7,061 bases of DNA. It comes from Holophagales bacterium UBA5066 (GTDB taxonomy: Bacteria > Acidobacteriota > Thermoanaerobaculia > UBA5066). The translations under genes and the position numbers were made by a program. Below are positions 5,557 to 7,061 of this stretch, one piece after another. The notes beneath the pieces were generated by a model that did not search any database, was not told where the DNA came from, and saw nothing but the letters and a program-made list of their open reading frames with translations. The stretch's first letter is position 1, and every line of letters starts with the position of its first letter. The stretch lies in the NCBI GenBank assembly GCA_002414905.1, contig DIAY01000033.1, forward strand, positions 1-7,061. The letters run 5' to 3'.

Positions 5557-6785
5557 ACGTCTCTCTCTTCCTCGCCCGCAGGTTCCTCTCGGGAAGGCGG
5601 GGCGGGCTCCTCGGGACGGTGTCCTCCCTCGCCCTCGCCGGGGTCGCACTCGGCACGGCGGCTCTCGTCGTCGCGATGGGGCTCATGTCGGGGTATCGCG
5701 GCGAGCTCTTCGAGAAGCTCGCCGGCACGAACGCCGAGGTTCTCGTCCTGCCGGGTCCCGACGCCGGCGAAGCGGCCACGCGCGCATCGCTCGAGAAGGT
5801 TCCGGGTGTCACGTCGGTCGCCCGGACCGCCTTCGCACCGGGGCTCCTCCTCGGCCCGAAAGTGCCAGGGGGCGTCGACGCCGTCGTGAAGGGGCTCGAC
5901 GTTCCGGCGGGGCTCGCCACCACGCGGCTCCTCGGGCAGGACCCTTCGCTCGCAGCGAAGATGGTCGTGCCCGCTCCCGGGGAGGCCGTTCCCGTCCTTC
6001 TCGGCTCCGGTCTCGCCGCGCGGCTCGGTTCCGCGGTCGGCGAGGAGCTCGTCCTGGAAACGGCCTCCCTGTCGCTGGCACGCGGCGTGGCGGCGCCCCG
6101 CCGGACGCCGCTCGTCGTGGCGGGAATCGTGACGACCGGCTTTTCGGAGGTCGACGAGGGATGGGCCGTCGTGCCGATCGCCGCCTTCGATCGCTTCGCG
6201 CCGCCCGACGCGCGAAACGGCGTCTGGGAGCTGAAGCTCGCCGACCCCGCCCTGCCCGAAGCGGCGGTTGCGGCCGCGAGAGAAGCCCTCGGTCCGGGGG
6301 CCACCGTTCTCGACTGGAAGACTCTCAACGGAGACCTCTTCCGGGCTCTCCTCGTCCAGCAGACGCTCCTCTTCGTCGTCCTGGCGCTCATCGTCGCCGT
6401 GGCGGCGGGGACGGTCGTCTCCTCGGTCGTCGTCCTCGTCGCCCAGAAGACGCGCGAGATCGGGGTCCTCGCGGCGATCGGAGCCGGTCCCCGGATCGTG
6501 TCGCGGACGTTCCGGCTCGCGGGCCTCGCCGTCGGCGGCGCCGGAGTCCTCCTCGGAACGCTCTGCGGGGTCGCGGCCTGCGCGCTGCTCACGGCGACGA
6601 AGGCCGTCCGCTTCCCGGCCGAGATCGCACGCGTCTACTACATCTCCTGGATGCCGTTCCGGCCCGAGCCCCGCGACGTCCTCGCCATCGCGATCACCGG
6701 CCTCCTCCTCGTCCTGGCCGCCGCGGCGTTCCCGGCCCGGCGCGCCGCCCGCCTCGCCCCCGCAGACGCCCTCCGCTACGAGTAG
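5553..6785 (+). CDS. LolC/LolE-type lipoprotein-releasing permease (FtsX-like)
   Basis: Inner-membrane permease of the LolCDE type, which uses ATP hydrolysed by LolD to extract lipoproteins from the inner membrane and pass them to the carrier LolA. The 410 residues match the family length. The N-terminus (L-F-L-A-R-R-F-L-S-G-R) and first membrane segment (about 19-45, ending G-L-M-S-G-Y) are characteristic. They are followed by a large periplasmic domain (about 46-265), including the typical V-V-A-G-I-V-x-T-G-F-x-E-x-D segment. Three more membrane segments lie near 270-296, 320-346 and 374-394, and the family-typical tail is R-A-A-R-L-A-P-A-D-A-L-R-Y-E. The cytoplasmic K-T-R-E-I-G-V-L-A-A-I-G-A loop (298-310) is the expected contact with the ATPase. 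The GTG start overlaps the carA TGA by four bases; the nearest ribosome-site-like GGAG is 13 bases upstream, so translation probably depends on coupling. No lolD follows. LolC versus LolE cannot be decided; a related FtsX-like exporter is the alternative. Confidence 0.9.
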   Translation: MNVSLFLARRFLSGRRGGLLGTVSSLALAGVALGTAALVVAMGLMSGYRGELFEKLAGTNAEVLVLPGPDAGEAATRASLEKVPGVTSVARTAFAPGLLLGPKVPGGVDAVVKGLDVPAGLATTRLLGQDPSLAAKMVVPAPGEAVPVLLGSGLAARLGSAVGEELVLETASLSLARGVAAPRRTPLVVAGIVTTGFSEVDEGWAVVPIAAFDRFAPPDARNGVWELKLADPALPEAAVAAAREALGPGATVLDWKTLNGDLFRALLVQQTLLFVVLALIVAVAAGTVVSSVVVLVAQKTREIGVLAAIGAGPRIVSRTFRLAGLAVGGAGVLLGTLCGVAACALLTATKAVRFPAEIARVYYISWMPFRPEPRDVLAIAITGLLLVLAAAAFPARRAARLAPADALRYE

Positions 6786-6827
6786 AGGGCGGGGGTACGG
6801 TGGTGCAGGGCACGATGGCGGGCCCTC
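6785..6827. terminator. Weak inverted repeat between convergent genes, possible bidirectional terminator
   Basis: GAGGGC at 6785-6790 is the reverse complement of GCCCTC at 6822-6827, so the 6-bp arms touch the stop codons of both convergent genes. Inside lies a small hairpin, GTGC-AGG-GCAC (6803-6813). There is no T run on either side, so this is not a classical intrinsic terminator; it is only a candidate structure in the 40-base convergent gap. Confidence 0.25.
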
Positions 6828-7061
6828 AGTCGTAGATGATGAAACCCGGGTCCCATCCCGGGCCGTAGACGCCGGCCCACCAGCGGGACCGGTTCATCTC
6901 GTAGTAGACGCCCAGCGAGGTGTAGGGAAGACGGACGTAGGAGAGGACGCCGAGGAGTGCGGAGCCCCACCAGCGATCGTCGGGAACACCGGCGGCCCGG
7001 AGGATCTCGGCGATGTTCAGGCCGAGCTCGAGGCCGACGTTTCTCTCGCGGGCCCAGGCGG
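6826..7061 (-). CDS. C-terminal fragment of an unrecognised protein (77 residues)
   Basis: The last 77 residues of a minus-strand gene whose start lies beyond the right edge. I do not recognise the family with confidence. The fragment begins with a helix (E-R-N-V-G-L-E-L-G-L-N-I-A-E-I-L-R) and continues with G-V-P-D-D-R-W-W-G. It then has a hydrophobic strand or helix (A-L-L-G-V-L-S-Y), R-L-P-Y-T-S-L-G-V-Y-Y-E and an aromatic tail (R-W-W-A-G-V-Y-G-P-G-W). This frame is preferred over the overlapping minus-strand frame at 6776-6970, which is very arginine- and leucine-rich as expected of a shadow. The many tryptophans, tyrosines and glycines resemble exported or membrane-associated proteins, but this is only an impression. 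It converges on the permease gene with a 40-base gap. Confidence 0.72.
   Translation of the reverse strand, partial: AWARERNVGLELGLNIAEILRAAGVPDDRWWGSALLGVLSYVRLPYTSLGVYYEMNRSRWWAGVYGPGWDPGFIIYD

Noticed and set aside
4228..5649. 473-codon minus-strand open frame opposite carA
   Set aside because: Antisense to aroF and carA, which have complete catalytic residues; the product is arginine- and glutamate-rich without a recognisable pattern.
5408..6592. 394-codon minus-strand open frame opposite the Lol permease
   Set aside because: Ser/Thr/Arg/Pro-rich shadow of the permease gene, with no ribosome site or motif of note.
5534..6835. 433-codon plus-strand open frame overlapping the Lol permease
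   Set aside because: Almost entirely Arg/Gly/Ala/Pro; the alternative frame gives a coherent four-helix membrane protein with a family-typical C-terminus.
6776..6970. 64-codon minus-strand open frame at the right end
   Set aside because: Leu/Arg/His-rich and overlaps the permease stop; the other minus-strand frame ending at 6826 is open to the edge and has a protein-like composition.
1..7061. Search for CRISPR arrays, tRNA or rRNA genes, insertion sequences, phage or defence genes
   Set aside because: No direct repeat array, clover-leaf pattern, transposase motif or terminal inverted repeat pair was seen on either strand; coding genes account for nearly all of the window.

Overview
The window is gene-dense, GC-rich bacterial DNA (roughly two thirds G+C by eye) with strong G/C third-position bias. 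This bias produces many long antisense reading frames that are not genes. The gene content fits a Gram-negative, outer-membrane organism: a LolC/E permease, exported proteins and an M1-type metallopeptidase. The style of the proteins (exported M1-like peptidase with a long N-terminal extension, a type-Ibeta DAHP synthase of the Thermotoga kind, GTG starts with GTGA overlaps) suggests Acidobacteriota or a nearby phylum. That placement is an inference and not proven by the sequence.

Layout. (1) Positions 1-3364, minus strand: a four-gene leftward cluster. It starts at 3364 with a 265-residue exported protein of unknown function, then a 110-residue protein with an Sm-like pattern, a 71-residue unknown protein translationally coupled to it, and a large exported M1-family metallopeptidase (HEXXH-X18-E) that runs off the left edge. 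The first 12 bases match one end of the Nextera/Tn5 mosaic-end adapter, so the left edge is probably an assembly end and not genomic sequence. (2) Positions 3365-3442: a compact divergent intergenic region with candidate overlapping -10 boxes and a perfect 7-bp hairpin next to the ribosome binding site of the leftward cluster. (3) Positions 3443-6785, plus strand: a tight three-gene operon, aroF (DAHP synthase, entry to the shikimate pathway), carA (glutaminase subunit of carbamoyl phosphate synthetase) and a lolC/lolE-type permease. Each pair is joined by a 4-base GTGA start/stop overlap. (4) Positions 6826-7061, minus strand: the C-terminal 77 residues of an unrecognised protein, convergent with the permease gene.

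How the genes fit together. The rightward operon joins aromatic amino acid synthesis, pyrimidine/arginine precursor synthesis and lipoprotein export, which have no obvious shared pathway; expression level or growth-rate coupling is a possible rationale. Neither carB nor lolD, the obligate partners of two of these products, is next to them. The leftward cluster may be an envelope-related unit, since its first and last products carry export signals. I see no CRISPR array, RNA gene, transposon, phage gene or toxin-antitoxin pair. No undescribed system is demonstrable here; the most unusual items are the pair of small coupled genes, the altered exopeptidase motif of the M1 protein and the leader hairpin.
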